Shown here one piece after another: positions 34,145 through 44,256 of a DNA stretch of 64,000 bases (its first letter is position 1; every line of letters begins with the position of its first letter). This DNA comes from Caballeronia terrestris (GTDB lineage: Bacteria; Pseudomonadota; Gammaproteobacteria; Burkholderiales; Burkholderiaceae): positions 108,735 to 172,734 of the forward strand of contig NZ_FCOL02000011.1 of assembly GCF_001544515.1 (NCBI RefSeq), written 5' to 3'. A program made the position numbers and the translations under genes. The notes under the pieces were generated by a model. It was not told the DNA's origin and made no database searches. It worked only from the letters and a program-made list of their open reading frames with translations.

Positions 34145-36796
34145 TTACGACAAGCGATCGCGCAAGTACGCGGCCGTACGGCTCTCCGCCACCTTCGCGA
34201 CGTCCCGCGGCGGCCCGCACGCAACCGTCCTTCCGCCATCGTCGCCTGCGCCCGGACCGATGTCGATCAGCCAGTCGCTATGCGCCGCGACCCGCATGTC
34301 ATGCTCGACGACGATCACCGTGTTGCCCGCATCGACGAGTCCCTGCAACTGCGTCATCAGCCGGTCGACGTCGGCGGGATGGAGGCCTGTCGTCGGCTCG
34401 TCGAGTATGTAGAGCGAGTCGCCGCGTTGCGCGCGCTGCAGTTCGGTCGCGAGCTTGATGCGCTGCGCCTCGCCGCCGGATAGCTCGGTCGCCGGCTGGC
34501 CGAGCCGCAAATAACCGAGGCCGATGTCCTGCAGCACTTGCAGCGCGCGCATGACTTGCGCTTCGTCGGCGAAGAAGTTGCAGGCGGCATCGACCGTTAA
34601 GCCCAACACTTGCGCGATGTTCTTCCCGCGCCATTCGATTTCGAGCGTCGGCGCGTTGTAGCGCGTGCCGTGGCAGGTGGAGCAGGGCGCATAGACGCTC
34701 GGCAGGAATAGCAGTTCGACGCTGACGAACCCTTCGCCTTCGCACGTCGGGCAGCGGCCCTTCGCGACGTTGAACGAGAAGCGGCCCGCGTCGTAGCGGC
34801 GCTTGCGCGCGGCGGGCGTGTCGGCAAAGAGCTTGCGCACGTGATCGAAGAGGCCGGTGTAGGTCGCGAGATTCGAGCGCGGCGTGCGTCCAATCGGCTT
34901 CTGGTCGACGCGCACGAGCCGCCGGATCGCGTCCATCCCTTCGACGATATCGCCGCCCGTCGGCTGCGTGTCGGCGGCGAGCAGCGGGTCGAGTTCTTCG
35001 TCGGAGTCGGGTGTGATCGTGCGTCCGAGCCGCCCCGCGACGAGTTCCGGCAACGCCTGGCTCACGAGGCTCGATTTGCCCGAGCCCGACACGCCGGTCA
35101 CGGTCGTGAAGCAGCCGAGCGGAAACGCGGCATCGAGTTCATGCAGATTATTGCGCGTGATCTTCGCGAGCCGCAGCCAGCCGGAAGGCGTGCGTGGCGT
35201 GTGCGCGGCGCGCTTGTGCGTGCCGAAGAGGTGCTTGCGCGTCTGCGACTCTTCGACCTTCGCGAGCCCCGACGGCTGCCCGCTGTACACCACATGACCG
35301 CCCGCTTCGCCCGCAGCCGGGCCGACATCGACTAGCCAGTCCGCGCGACGCATCATGTTGAGATCGTGCTCGACGACGAAGAGCGAATTGCCCGCCGCCT
35401 TGAGGCGTTCGAGCGCCGTGAAGAGCGCTTCGCCATCGGCGGGATGCAGCCCTGCTGACGGCTCGTCGAGCACGTATACGACGCCGAACAACTGCGATGC
35501 AAGCTGCGTCGCGAGCCGCAGGCGCTGCAGTTCACCCGATGAAAGCGTGGGCGTCGCGCGATCGAGCGCAAGGTAGCCGAGCCCGAGATCGATGAGTGTC
35601 GTGAGGCGCTCGAGCAATTCCTCCGCGATGCGCTGCGCCGCGACGCGTTTCTCGTCCGACATGTTCGGCGTGCGCCGCACGTTGGGCGCCGCCTTGTGCG
35701 CCGAGCCGCCGGCCGCAACGCGCCGCTCGGTCGCCTCGCGCATCGCCTGCTTGCCGAGGATCGCGCTGTCGTCGTCGATGCCGTGTGTGTGCGCGGGCAG
35801 CTCGCCGCGCGCGATCGGGCCGAGCAGCTCGGCGAGGCGCGCGAGCGGCATTTGAGAGAACGCGGCGATGTCGAGCCCGGCGAACGTCACCGACAACGCC
35901 TCGCGCTTCAACCGCTTGCCATGACACGTCGCACATTCGCTGCCGATCATGTAGCGCGACACGCGTTTCTTCATCAGCGCGCTTTGCGTATTCGCGAACG
36001 TGTGCAGCACATAGCGGCGCGCGCCGGTGAACGTGCCCTGATAGCTCGGCTCCATCTTGCGCTTGAGCGCGACGCGCGTTTCCTCGGGCGTCAAGCCGGC
36101 GTAGACGGGCACGGTCGGCGTCTCGTCGGTGAAGAGGATCCAGTCGCGGTCCTTCTTCGGCAGATCGCGCCATGGGGTATCGACGTCGTAGCCGAGCGTG
36201 ACCAGGATGTCGCGCAGATTCTGCCCGTGCCACGCGGGCGGCCACGCGGCGATCGCGCGTTCGCGGATCGTGAGCGTATCGTCGGGAACCATCGACTTTT
36301 CGGTGACTTCGTACACGCGTCCGAGTCCGTGGCAGGTCGGGCACGCGCCCTGGACCGTGTTCGGCGAGAAGTCCTCGGCGTAGAGCATCGGCTGCTTCGG
36401 CGGATAGCTGCCGGTGCGTGAATACAGCATGCGCACGAGGCTGGAAAGGGTCGTGACGCTGCCCACCGACGATCGCGCGCTCGGCGTGCCGCGCTGCTGC
36501 TGAAGCGCGACGGCGGGCGGCAGTCCTTCGATCGAATCGAATTCGGGCACGCCGACCTGTTCGATCAGCCGACGCGCATAAGGCGCGACCGACTCGAAAT
36601 AACGCCGCTGCGCCTCGGCATAGAGCGTGCCGAACGCAAGCGACGACTTGCCGGAGCCGGATACGCCCGTGAACACGACGAGCGCATCGCGGGGAATATC
36701 GACGTCGATGTTCTTCAGGTTGTGCTCGCGTGCGCCGCGCACGCGCACCAAGCCATCGCGTGCGGCTTCGGGGGAAGGTTTCGGACGGGAGTTCAT
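34145..36796 (-). CDS. uvrA2: UvrA2-type ABC ATPase lacking the UvrB-binding domain
   Basis: An 883-residue tandem ABC-ATPase of the excinuclease UvrA family. Walker A sites are [15 protein letters not shown] (44 onward) and [15 protein letters not shown] in the second half; zinc modules are CPTCHGLG with CATCHGKR, and CPTCEGEG with CSTCHGTR. In UvrA the segment after RMLYSR-like sequence is a long UvrB-interaction domain; here only ~18 residues separate [11 protein letters not shown] from [13 protein letters not shown], so that domain is missing. This is the hallmark of UvrA2 proteins linked to drug or damage tolerance rather than core repair. It lies 32 bases downstream of the quinol-monooxygenase-like gene on the same strand. 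The ATG at 36796 is preferred over 36814. Confidence 0.88.
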   Translation of the reverse strand: MNSRPKPSPEAARDGLVRVRGAREHNLKNIDVDIPRDALVVFTGVSGSGKSSLAFGTLYAEAQRRYFESVAPYARRLIEQVGVPEFDSIEGLPPAVALQQQRGTPSARSSVGSVTTLSSLVRMLYSRTGSYPPKQPMLYAEDFSPNTVQGACPTCHGLGRVYEVTEKSMVPDDTLTIRERAIAAWPPAWHGQNLRDILVTLGYDVDTPWRDLPKKDRDWILFTDETPTVPVYAGLTPEETRVALKRKMEPSYQGTFTGARRYVLHTFANTQSALMKKRVSRYMIGSECATCHGKRLKREALSVTFAGLDIAAFSQMPLARLAELLGPIARGELPAHTHGIDDDSAILGKQAMREATERRVAAGGSAHKAAPNVRRTPNMSDEKRVAAQRIAEELLERLTTLIDLGLGYLALDRATPTLSSGELQRLRLATQLASQLFGVVYVLDEPSAGLHPADGEALFTALERLKAAGNSLFVVEHDLNMMRRADWLVDVGPAAGEAGGHVVYSGQPSGLAKVEESQTRKHLFGTHKRAAHTPRTPSGWLRLAKITRNNLHELDAAFPLGCFTTVTGVSGSGKSSLVSQALPELVAGRLGRTITPDSDEELDPLLAADTQPTGGDIVEGMDAIRRLVRVDQKPIGRTPRSNLATYTGLFDHVRKLFADTPAARKRRYDAGRFSFNVAKGRCPTCEGEGFVSVELLFLPSVYAPCSTCHGTRYNAPTLEIEWRGKNIAQVLGLTVDAACNFFADEAQVMRALQVLQDIGLGYLRLGQPATELSGGEAQRIKLATELQRAQRGDSLYILDEPTTGLHPADVDRLMTQLQGLVDAGNTVIVVEHDMRVAAHSDWLIDIGPGAGDDGGRTVACGPPRDVAKVAESRTAAYLRDRLS

Positions 36797-36828
36797 GCGC
36801 TGCGCACGCAGCAATTCGCAGGCCAGCG

Positions 36829-37131
36829 CTATCCCGGCAGCTTCGCCGCGAGCACCTCGACGTTGACGATTTCCGGCGGGTTCGCGAATAGATCGGCGGC
36901 TTTCGCCATCAGCGCCTCGGCGACTTTGCCCGCGAGATGCGCTTGACGGCCGGCTTCATCGGGGAATGCATCGAAGATGCCGAACCTGGACGGCCCGAGA
37001 CGCAAGCCGAACCACGCGATCGTGGCCGGCTCCGCTTCGACGAGCGGCAATCCGCCCATCAGGAAGGCTTCGACTTCCTGCTCCTTGCCCGGCGCAGCTT
37101 CCAGCCGGACGAACAACGCGGTCTTGACCAT
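36829..37131 (-). CDS. ABM-domain (quinol monooxygenase-like) protein
   Basis: A 100-residue protein of the antibiotic-biosynthesis monooxygenase (dimeric alpha/beta barrel) family: [20 protein letters not shown] at the start, [29 protein letters not shown] mid-protein, and a C-terminal [14 protein letters not shown]. Family members include YgiN-type quinol monooxygenases and proteins of unknown role. The ATG at 37131 is the conserved start. It is the first gene of a probable operon with uvrA2, and diverges from marC. Confidence 0.82.
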   Translation of the reverse strand: MVKTALFVRLEAAPGKEQEVEAFLMGGLPLVEAEPATIAWFGLRLGPSRFGIFDAFPDEAGRQAHLAGKVAEALMAKAADLFANPPEIVNVEVLAAKLPG

Positions 37132-37266
37132 GACATCGCTCCAATGACACCCGCTCGGGCTGAGGAACAAATGATACTTGCTCCATGCGCGGCCTGCCGC
37201 GTGCCAAACCGGCCGCCTTTGGTGTATTGATATGCGTGGTGCACTCGGAAGAACGCAAGGACACTC

Positions 37267-37929
37267 ATGATCGGCAGTCTCATCTCGGACATCCTGTTCG
37301 GCTTCACCGGATTGATCAGCATCATCAATCCGCTCGCCGTCGCGTTCGTGTTTCTCGACCGCACCGAGGGCATGACGAACGCCGAGCGCGACGCGCTCGC
37401 GAAAAAGGTGTCGATCAACTCGATGTGCGTGCTGCTCGTCGCGTTCTTTGCCGGCACGCCGATCCTGCATCTCTTCGGCATCTCGATTGAGGCGCTGCGC
37501 ATCGGCGGCGGGCTGGCTGTCGCGGTGAGCGGCTGGCAGATGCTCAACGCGCCCGACGTGCGCACGAAGGAAGCGACCGCGCGCAACGTCGACGCCGATA
37601 ACGCGATGTCGAAGGCGTTCTTTCCGCTGACGATTCCGCTCACCACCGGCCCTGGTTCGATCGCGACCGCCGTCGCGCTCAACGCGAACCGCACGCACAA
37701 GCTATCCGAGTTCGTGACGTCTGCGGTGGCATCGATTGCGATATCGATGCTGATCGCGATCGCGGTCTTTTTTACGCTGAGCCATTCCGCACGATTCGCG
37801 CGCTATCTGGGTATCGAAGGCACGAAGGTCGCGATGCGGATCTCGTCGTTTCTACTGCTGTGCGTGGGCGTGCAGATCATGCTGACCGGCTTCTCCGAAT
37901 TCCTGATCCCGATCGCGAGCGCGCGCTAG
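37267..37929 (+). CDS. MarC-family membrane protein
   Basis: A 220-residue integral membrane protein with about six TM segments. GFTGLISIINPLAVAFVF and FFPLTIPLTTGPGSIATAVAL are the two conserved motifs of the MarC/UPF0056 family, which repeat in the two halves. Function is unresolved; the early link to multiple antibiotic resistance was not confirmed. It is transcribed alone, convergent with the porin gene. Confidence 0.88.
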   Translation: MIGSLISDILFGFTGLISIINPLAVAFVFLDRTEGMTNAERDALAKKVSINSMCVLLVAFFAGTPILHLFGISIEALRIGGGLAVAVSGWQMLNAPDVRTKEATARNVDADNAMSKAFFPLTIPLTTGPGSIATAVALNANRTHKLSEFVTSAVASIAISMLIAIAVFFTLSHSARFARYLGIEGTKVAMRISSFLLLCVGVQIMLTGFSEFLIPIASAR

Positions 37930-37942
37930 CCGCAAAAGCAAA

Positions 37943-37964
37943 GCGGGCCGCCGAAGCGACCCGC
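37943..37964. terminator. Possible shared terminator between marC and the porin gene
   Basis: GCGGG (37943-37947) and CCCGC (37960-37964) can form a short stem with further pairing inside. It lies between two convergent stops; there is no strong T run, so support is moderate. Confidence 0.4.
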
Positions 37965-37984
37965 CCGCGATCATGCCAACGCGA

Positions 37985-39160
37985 TCAGAACTTGTGACGC
38001 ATGCCGATGCGCACAGCCACCTGATTGTTCGACCCCGTACCCGACGTACCGAAGTAGCTCGTGCTCGAACCGATCTGCGCCTGCGTATCGACGCCGTTGT
38101 TCGAACCCGACGCGTGCTGATAGATGCCGAGCAGGTACACGTCGGTACGCTTGCTGAGCGCGTAGTCGACGCTTGCATCGACCTGTTGCCACTTGCCTTG
38201 TGCCGCGTCCGTCAGCTTCATGTAGGTGTAGCCGAGGCCGCCGGTCAGCGCCTGCGTGAACGCGTACTTGCCGCCCAGTTCGTACGCGTTGAACTTCGAG
38301 GTCGCGCCGGTGAGCGATTCGAAGCGCGTGTTGGTCCACAGGCCGAACACCGTCGCGCCGCCGAACGCGTAGTTCGCGCCGACACCGAACGTGCGCAGGT
38401 CCTTCGTGCCACCGCTCGAGACGTTCGCAATAGTCGTGCTGAACGCGGGCGTCGCAGCGCCGGGGAAGCGGATGTCGGTGTACGCCGCGCCGATGCCGAA
38501 CGTGCCGAGCTTGTAGTTCAGGCCGAAGCTGTACGCACGCGAAGAGCCTTGCGTCGTGACGCCGGCGGTGGTCGTCGTCGGGGTGCCGGCGAACGCGCCC
38601 GCCTGGTTCGAGAAGCCGTACAGGCCGCCGAACGTCACGCCGTAGAACGTCGCGCTGCTGAACTTCACCGCGTTGTTGATGCGGCTCGACGTCAGTTGAT
38701 CGACGTCGTTGATGTGGTACGCGTAGTTGCCCGCGACGGTCTGGCCACCGATCGAGTAGTTGCTGCCGAGGTAGTCGGTCGAGAACGAGTACTGGCGGCC
38801 GAACGTCAGCGAGCCGACGTCGTTCTTCGCCAAGCCTACGTACGCCTGACGTCCGAACATAGCGCCGCCCTGGCCGAGCGTGCCGTTGCCGCTGTTAAAA
38901 CCGTTCTCCAGCACGAAGATCGCCTTCAACCCCTGGCCCAGGTCTTCCGAGCCGCGCAGGCCCCAGCGGCTGCCTTGCGCGACGCCGTCGTCGTACTTGA
39001 AGAGATGGTCGCTGCCCGTGCGCGTCGCGCTGTTGTTCACGTAGCTGATACCCGCATCGATGATGCCGTACAGCGTGACGCTGCTTTGCGCCTGCGCCGT
39101 GGTCGATGCGAAAGCGGCAAAGGCGGCGAGCGCAGCGGTTGCCAGCAAATTCTTGTTCAA
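37985..39160 (-). CDS. General porin (OmpC-like, Gram-negative type 4)
   Basis: A 391-residue trimeric outer-membrane porin. A signal peptide (NLLATAALAAFAAFASTTAQA) is followed by QSSVTLYGIIDAGISYVNN, the standard start of betaproteobacterial porins. The strands end in VRIGMRHKF, with the terminal Phe needed for assembly. The start is TTG at 39160: GGAG lies 7 bases upstream, and the upstream in-frame ATG at 39256 would add an unrelated leader. It lets small hydrophilic solutes cross the outer membrane. Confidence 0.92.
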   Translation of the reverse strand: MNKNLLATAALAAFAAFASTTAQAQSSVTLYGIIDAGISYVNNSATRTGSDHLFKYDDGVAQGSRWGLRGSEDLGQGLKAIFVLENGFNSGNGTLGQGGAMFGRQAYVGLAKNDVGSLTFGRQYSFSTDYLGSNYSIGGQTVAGNYAYHINDVDQLTSSRINNAVKFSSATFYGVTFGGLYGFSNQAGAFAGTPTTTTAGVTTQGSSRAYSFGLNYKLGTFGIGAAYTDIRFPGAATPAFSTTIANVSSGGTKDLRTFGVGANYAFGGATVFGLWTNTRFESLTGATSKFNAYELGGKYAFTQALTGGLGYTYMKLTDAAQGKWQQVDASVDYALSKRTDVYLLGIYQHASGSNNGVDTQAQIGSSTSYFGTSGTGSNNQVAVRIGMRHKF

Positions 39161-39394
39161 AACGTTCTCCGATGAGCGATGTGGTTGATGTCGCCGGCGA
39201 CCCGAGGCTCTTCGGCCCGTAGCGGCGGCGACGGGCGGAATGTAGCGGACGCTCAAGAAACAAATGTGACAGCGCTTTCAAAGTTCGCTATTCCATACAT
39301 CGCGGTCGCCCATAAGCACATGAAAATTGATTGGTTAGCGCGAGCCAGCGCGCGCGCTACGATGCGCGTCCACGCTCAACTTGATTTGACTTTC

Positions 39395-40198
39395 ATGCTC
39401 AGAAGAACACTCCTTGCCCGTATCGCCGCTGTCGCTTTCGGCGCGCTCGTCATCAACGCTCACGCGGACGACGCCGTTCTCAAGATCGGCACGATGAGCG
39501 GCCCCGATGCGCAGATCTGGACCGAAGTGACGAAGGTCGCTGCACGCGACGGCCTCAAGCTCAAGGTCATCGAATTCAACGATTACGTGCAGCCGAACGC
39601 TGCGCTCGACGCCGGTGATCTCGATGCGAACGGCTTTCAGCACCAGCCGTTTCTCGACAGCCAGATCAAGCAACGCGGCTACAAGATCGTCAACGTCGGC
39701 CTGACCTACGTCTCGCCGATGGGCTTCTATTCGAAGAAGCTGAAGTCGCTCAAGGACTTGCCGCAGGGCGCTAAGGTCGGCATCCAGAACGATCCGTCGA
39801 ACGGTAACCGCGCGTTGCTGCTGCTGCAGAAGTACGGCGTGATCAAGCTCAAGGCGGGCGCCGGCACGAACGGCAGCAACGCCACGCCGCTCGACATCGC
39901 GGAGAATCCGAAGAAGATCAAGCTCGTCGAACTCGATGCCGCGCAATTGCCGCGCACGCTCTCCGATCTCGATGCCGCTTCCATCAATACTGACTACGCG
40001 GTGAAGGCGGGTTTGTCGCCGGTGAAGGACGCGATTGCCATTGAAGACCTGAAGGGGCCGTATGCGAACCTGATCGCCGTGCGCGAGCAGGATCGCAGCA
40101 AGCCGTGGGTGAAGAAGCTCGTGGCGGCGTACGAATCGCCGGAAGTGAAGCAGTACATCGACACACAGTTCAAGGGTGCGATCATCCCGGCGTTCTGA
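39395..40198 (+). CDS. MetQ/NlpA-family substrate-binding protein
   Basis: A 267-residue protein with a signal peptide (MLRRTLLARIAAVAFGALVINAHA) but no lipobox Cys, and a MetQ-type domain: LKIGTMSGPDAQIWTEV, QPNAALDAGDLDANGFQHQPFL, TYVSPMGFYSKKLKSL, INTDYAVKAGL. Family members bind methionine or other sulphur compounds. No MetN or MetI gene is near, so it is an orphan here. It diverges from the porin gene with ~235 bases between starts. Confidence 0.88.
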   Translation: MLRRTLLARIAAVAFGALVINAHADDAVLKIGTMSGPDAQIWTEVTKVAARDGLKLKVIEFNDYVQPNAALDAGDLDANGFQHQPFLDSQIKQRGYKIVNVGLTYVSPMGFYSKKLKSLKDLPQGAKVGIQNDPSNGNRALLLLQKYGVIKLKAGAGTNGSNATPLDIAENPKKIKLVELDAAQLPRTLSDLDAASINTDYAVKAGLSPVKDAIAIEDLKGPYANLIAVREQDRSKPWVKKLVAAYESPEVKQYIDTQFKGAIIPAF

Positions 40199-40239
40199 TC
40201 AGGTTATGCTCGCGGTTCTACCACTGCGAGCTTAGTCCC

Positions 40240-40608
40240 ATGGATGAGAACGGTATCCGCGATCTTGAAACGCGCCTGGCGAAGGCGATGCAGGCATCCG
40301 ACGTGAACGCGCTGGACGCGCTCCTCGCCGAGGATCTCACCTTCGTCGATGCGACGGGCAAGGTCTGGAACAAGGCGGACGATCTGAACGGGCATCGCTA
40401 CGGCGTGCAGCGGATCGAGCAGCTCGACGTGCAGGAGCAGACGATCCGCGTGTATGAGAAGTGCGCGATCACTGTGACAAAGGTCGCGTTGCGCGGCACG
40501 TTCGGCGGCGCGCCGTTCGCGGGCAGCCTTCGCTACACGCGTACGTGGTGCGAGACGGCGAGCGGCTGGCGGATCGTCGCCGCGCAGTGCAGTCTCGTGC
40601 CGTTTTAA
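40240..40608 (+). CDS. NTF2-fold DUF4440-like protein
   Basis: A 122-residue NTF2-like protein: ETRLAKAMQASDVNALDALLAEDLTFVD is the first helix pair and cone strand, and SLRYTRTWCETASGWRIVAAQCSLVPF closes the sheet. DUF4440 proteins are small periplasm-free folds with various roles; no activity can be named. It is close downstream of the MetQ-like gene (41 bases) and overlaps the end of the convergent monooxygenase gene by four bases. Confidence 0.85.
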   Translation: MDENGIRDLETRLAKAMQASDVNALDALLAEDLTFVDATGKVWNKADDLNGHRYGVQRIEQLDVQEQTIRVYEKCAITVTKVALRGTFGGAPFAGSLRYTRTWCETASGWRIVAAQCSLVPF

Positions 40609-41834
40609 ACCAGATCCTCGGCAAAGAAGCGGCGCCGTGCCGCTTCGTCGCTGGGCGTTTCGGGGCCCAGCGCGAGCATGTCGGGCGCGCGGGCCGGGTC
40701 CTTCGCGAGATTCGGAAAGACGTGTGCGCGGCGCGCGTCGGCGGCAGGGCCTGTCTCGTACATCAGCAGCGTGAACCAGCTATGCACGCGATGCAGCGCG
40801 GCGTAGTACGCGTCGTGTTCTCTCGCGTAGGCGCGGGCGGCTTGATCCCATTGATCGTGGGCGAGCAAGTGGTCACGCAGCACGCGCACGTCGCGCAGCG
40901 TCAGCGCCAGGCCGCAGCCCCACGCGGGATTGCTGGCCGCGGCCGCATCGCCGATCAAGACCACGCCGTCGCGGTACGGATGTGCGACCCACGTATCAGC
41001 GCCCGGGTACGCAGCAAGCGGCCCCGCCGCTTCGGCGTTTTCATACCACTCGGCGGGCGCGCCGGTTTCGATGCACGAGGTCACGAAATCGCCGGCATGG
41101 CCGTTGCCGCTCATCGTGCGCGGCGCATTCTTCGACGAATACACGAAGTACGAGCGAAAGCGCTCCTTGCCGAGCGGAAAGACGAGCGCCGCGCGTCCTT
41201 CGGCGGGATTCTGGACGTATTGAACGGTGTCGCCGGGGAGTTTCAGCCCTTCGTGCAGAACGCCCGCAATCATTAGCGAGTGCTCGTCGCGCTTCACCGT
41301 GAAACCCGCTGACGTGCGCACTTTCGAGCACCGCCCGTCGGCGCCGACGACGAGCCTCGCCGTCACGCGTTCCTCGCCATGGGCGCCGCGCATGCGTAAC
41401 GTCGCCGGACTACCGCATTCCACCGCCGTGAATTCGACGCCGCGCCGCACGTGCGCGCCCGCGGCTTCGGCGGCATCGAGAATCTGGCGCTGCATCGCGG
41501 GGTGGTAGAAGTCGAGACAGCCTTGACGGCCGGGCGTTGTTTCGATGAGATCGCGGCAATCGCGCGGCGCACCGCCGATATAGCGCTTCCAATAGCGGAT
41601 TTCGATCGCGCCGGCGGTATCGAGAAGATCATCGATGCCGAGCGCCGTCGCTTCCGCGCGGCCCCACGGCAGCATGCCTTCACCGCGCACGCGATCCTTG
41701 AAGGCGATCACGCGCTCTATCACGAGCGCGCGCAGGCCGCTTCCTGCAAGTGAGCGCGCGAGCGTCGCACCTGCAAGCCCTCCGCCGACGATGGCGACGT
41801 CATAGTCGGACGGTGTCAATTGGACGCTCCTCAC
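40605..41834 (-). CDS. FAD-dependent monooxygenase (PHBH family)
   Basis: A 409-residue flavoprotein. VAIVGGGLAGATLARSL (about 13-29) binds ADP of FAD, GADGRCSKVR (about 168-177) is the DG motif, and LIGDAAAASNPAWGCGLALTLRD (about 303 onward) is the GD motif of group A flavin hydroxylases. EMLPWGRAEA and the conserved arginines place it with tryptophan/halogenase-like or geranylgeranyl-type enzymes as well as hydroxylases, so the substrate is open. It ends four bases into the convergent NTF2-fold gene. Confidence 0.85.
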   Translation of the reverse strand: MRSVQLTPSDYDVAIVGGGLAGATLARSLAGSGLRALVIERVIAFKDRVRGEGMLPWGRAEATALGIDDLLDTAGAIEIRYWKRYIGGAPRDCRDLIETTPGRQGCLDFYHPAMQRQILDAAEAAGAHVRRGVEFTAVECGSPATLRMRGAHGEERVTARLVVGADGRCSKVRTSAGFTVKRDEHSLMIAGVLHEGLKLPGDTVQYVQNPAEGRAALVFPLGKERFRSYFVYSSKNAPRTMSGNGHAGDFVTSCIETGAPAEWYENAEAAGPLAAYPGADTWVAHPYRDGVVLIGDAAAASNPAWGCGLALTLRDVRVLRDHLLAHDQWDQAARAYAREHDAYYAALHRVHSWFTLLMYETGPAADARRAHVFPNLAKDPARAPDMLALGPETPSDEAARRRFFAEDLV

Positions 41835-41908
41835 ACGCGGCGGGCCTCGATCGGCCCATGCTATGCCGGAGCGTCTTCGCTATGCAATTAACGCGTAGGG
41901 CGCTTCAT

Positions 41909-43024
41909 TTACGCCGACAGCAGCGACCCCGTGCGGAACGCCTTCGCGCCCGCGATGCGCGCCACTTCGAGCCCCGCAGTGGCAAAGCGCGTGATGTGCC
42001 GCGCGTACATCACACCGGAGGTCGTGCACTTGAGCGTGGTGACGGTATCGGTGAGCGGATCGACGACATCGGCGATCGCTTCGCCCGCCTCGATGAACGC
42101 GCCGACCTTTGCGCGAAACACCAGCACGCCCGATACCGGCGCGACGATCGGCTCGGCGCCCGCGAGCGGCGTCGCGGGGAACGGCAGCGGCGGCAGGGGC
42201 GCGGCGGGTGCATCGATCACGCCGCGATGGATCAGGTAATTGACGATGCCTTGCGCATCCGCTTCGGCAAATTCGTACGACACGTCGTGCTGGCTGCGCA
42301 ATTCGACCGTCACCGAGATGCCGCCGTTCGGAATCGGGAAGCGTTCGCCGAAGCGCGAGCGCAGATCGGACCAGCAGAAGCTGTGGATTTCGTCGAACGG
42401 ATTGCCGACCGAATTCAGCGCGAGCAGCGACGCCTTCGAGTCGAGATAGCGCGCGAGCGGCTCGACTTCTTCCCAGATGTCCGGATTCGTGTAGAGATGC
42501 AGCGCGGCGTCGAGGTCGCAATGCAGGTCGAGCACGACGTCGGCGTCGTGGGAGAGCTTTTGCAGCGCGAGGCGTTGCGATTCGAGCTCCGTATGCGGCG
42601 TCTGTTCGTCGAGCGCTTCGCGCATCGCGGTGCGCACGGCGCGCTTGTTCGCGTCGACGTCGCCGGTGAGACGCGCTTCGATGCGCGGCGCGACGAGCGC
42701 GGCGAGATCGTGGAAATTGCGGTTGAAGTTGTGGCCGCTGTTCGCCTCGAAACGGCCGAGGAGCTGACCGTGCAGCAACTGGTTCAGGCCGATCGGATTC
42801 GGCACCGGCACGATCACGACTTCGCCGCGCAGCTTGCCCGCCGCCTCGAATTCGGCAAGATGACGGCGCAGGCGCCACGCGACGAGCATGCCGGGCAGTT
42901 CGTCCGCATGCAACGACGACTGGATGTAGATCTTCTGCCCGTCGCCGGGGCCATAGTGAAAACTCGTGATGGTGCGGGCGGTGCCGAGCGTCGGCGAAAT
43001 CAGGTTCTGGCTTTTGGTCTGCAT
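41909..43024 (-). CDS. Succinylglutamate desuccinylase/aspartoacylase-like hydrolase
   Basis: A 371-residue zinc hydrolase. His39 and Glu42 in SSLHADELPG and His168 in LDLHCD form the zinc site, and Glu241 in SVTVELRSQ is the likely general base. Residues ~290-371 form an added domain with APVSGVLVFRAKVGAFIEAGE, like biotinyl/lipoyl barrels but without the Lys of the attachment motif. Similar two-domain proteins occur near amino-acid or ectoine transport genes; the binding-protein gene downstream supports an acylated amino-acid substrate. The ATG at 43024 is the conserved start. Confidence 0.82.
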   Translation of the reverse strand: MQTKSQNLISPTLGTARTITSFHYGPGDGQKIYIQSSLHADELPGMLVAWRLRRHLAEFEAAGKLRGEVVIVPVPNPIGLNQLLHGQLLGRFEANSGHNFNRNFHDLAALVAPRIEARLTGDVDANKRAVRTAMREALDEQTPHTELESQRLALQKLSHDADVVLDLHCDLDAALHLYTNPDIWEEVEPLARYLDSKASLLALNSVGNPFDEIHSFCWSDLRSRFGERFPIPNGGISVTVELRSQHDVSYEFAEADAQGIVNYLIHRGVIDAPAAPLPPLPFPATPLAGAEPIVAPVSGVLVFRAKVGAFIEAGEAIADVVDPLTDTVTTLKCTTSGVMYARHITRFATAGLEVARIAGAKAFRTGSLLSA

Positions 43025-43183
43025 GGTCTTCGAGCGCACGACGATTGCGTCTGGTCGCGCTTGGGATGGTTGCAAAGAGGATTGAGCGCGCGAATGACGG
43101 TTTTTTAGGGCCGCTCGCGCGTGCTTCAGACGTTCGATCTTAGCCGAAAACCGCCCGAACGAGCCCGCGAACGGGCCACTGCC

Positions 43184-43222
43184 CAAATAAAAACGGGCTC
43201 CGCGAGGAAACGCGGAGCCCGT
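43184..43222 (-). terminator. Terminator after the amino-acid binding protein gene
   Basis: Twelve-base perfect arms ACGGGCTCCGCG (43193-43204) and CGCGGAGCCCGT (43211-43222) with a 6-base loop; on the minus strand the stem is followed by TTTTATTT. Confidence 0.9.
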
Positions 43223-43265
43223 CGTGCGCGCCGCGGAGAGCGGCACGGTTCAGTTACGGCGTGCT

Positions 43266-44060
43266 TCAGCCGCCGTACACGTCGAAGTCGAAATACTTCT
43301 TCTCGATCTTCTTGTACGTGCCGTCCTTGATGATGTCGGCGATCGCCTTGTCGATCTTCGTCTTCAGGTCGGTGTCTTCCTTGCGCAGGCCAATGCCGGC
43401 GCCGTTGCCGAGGATCTTCGGATCGACGATATCCTTGCCGGCGAAGTCGAAGCCCGCGCCGCGCGGCGTCTTCAGGAAGCCGATTTCGGCTTGAACGGCG
43501 TCTTGCAGCGCGCCGTCGAGACGGCCCGAGATCAGGTCGGCGTAGACCTGGTCCTGGTTCTGGTACGGCGTGACCTTCGCGCCCTTCGGGGCCCAAAGGG
43601 TCTTGGCGTAGGTTTCCTGGATGGTGCCTTGCTCCACGCCGATGTTCTTGCCGGCGAGGCTTTCAGGCGTCGGCAGGAGACCGCTGCCCTTCTTCGTGAC
43701 GAGGCGCGTCGGCGTGTTGAACAGCTTGCTCGAGAACGCGATCTGTTCGGCGCGTTGCGGGGTCATCGACATCGACGAGAGCACGCCGTCGAATTTCTTC
43801 GCCTTGAGCGCCGGGATCATGCCGTCGAAATCGTTCTCGACCCACACGCACTTCGCCTTCAGGCGCGCGCAGATTTCGTTGCCGAGATCGACGTCGAAGC
43901 CGACCAGCTTGCCGTCCGGACCCTTCGACTCGAACGGGGGATAGCTTGCGTCGACACCGAAGCGGATCGTCGAATAGTCCTTGGCCTGCGCGGCGGTGAC
44001 GGCGGTGAGCGACGTGACTGCGATAAGGGACATCGACAGGGCGGCGAGCAGTTTTTTCAC
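43266..44060 (-). CDS. Lysine/arginine/ornithine-type periplasmic binding protein
   Basis: A 264-residue family-3 binding protein with a signal peptide (MKKLLAALSMSLIAVTSL...AQA). IRFGVDASYPPFESKGPDGKLVGFDVDLGNEIC is the HisJ/ArgT-like ligand lobe, and MTPQRAEQIAFSSKLF and DGALQDAVQAEIGFL complete the domain. It should deliver basic amino acids to an HisQMP-type permease, which is not in the window. A strong terminator follows. It sits 196 bases downstream of the uxuB-like gene but is a separate function. Confidence 0.9.
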   Translation of the reverse strand: MKKLLAALSMSLIAVTSLTAVTAAQAKDYSTIRFGVDASYPPFESKGPDGKLVGFDVDLGNEICARLKAKCVWVENDFDGMIPALKAKKFDGVLSSMSMTPQRAEQIAFSSKLFNTPTRLVTKKGSGLLPTPESLAGKNIGVEQGTIQETYAKTLWAPKGAKVTPYQNQDQVYADLISGRLDGALQDAVQAEIGFLKTPRGAGFDFAGKDIVDPKILGNGAGIGLRKEDTDLKTKIDKAIADIIKDGTYKKIEKKYFDFDVYGG

Positions 44061-44256
44061 TGTTTTAACTCCAGAGGGTGGTCAGTACATCCCGGACAGG
44101 TCTCGTTTCCGGGGCGGCAGCGCGAGTCGCGCCACGCGGCTTTGTATTCCGAGGATCGTGTCCTGTCAGAATCCGCAGCAGATTAACATCCCAAAATAGT
44201 TGCGGAGTTAGTGAAAGCCCGGATGGTGCGTGTTTAGAGTCAATCCTCGCGGGGAT

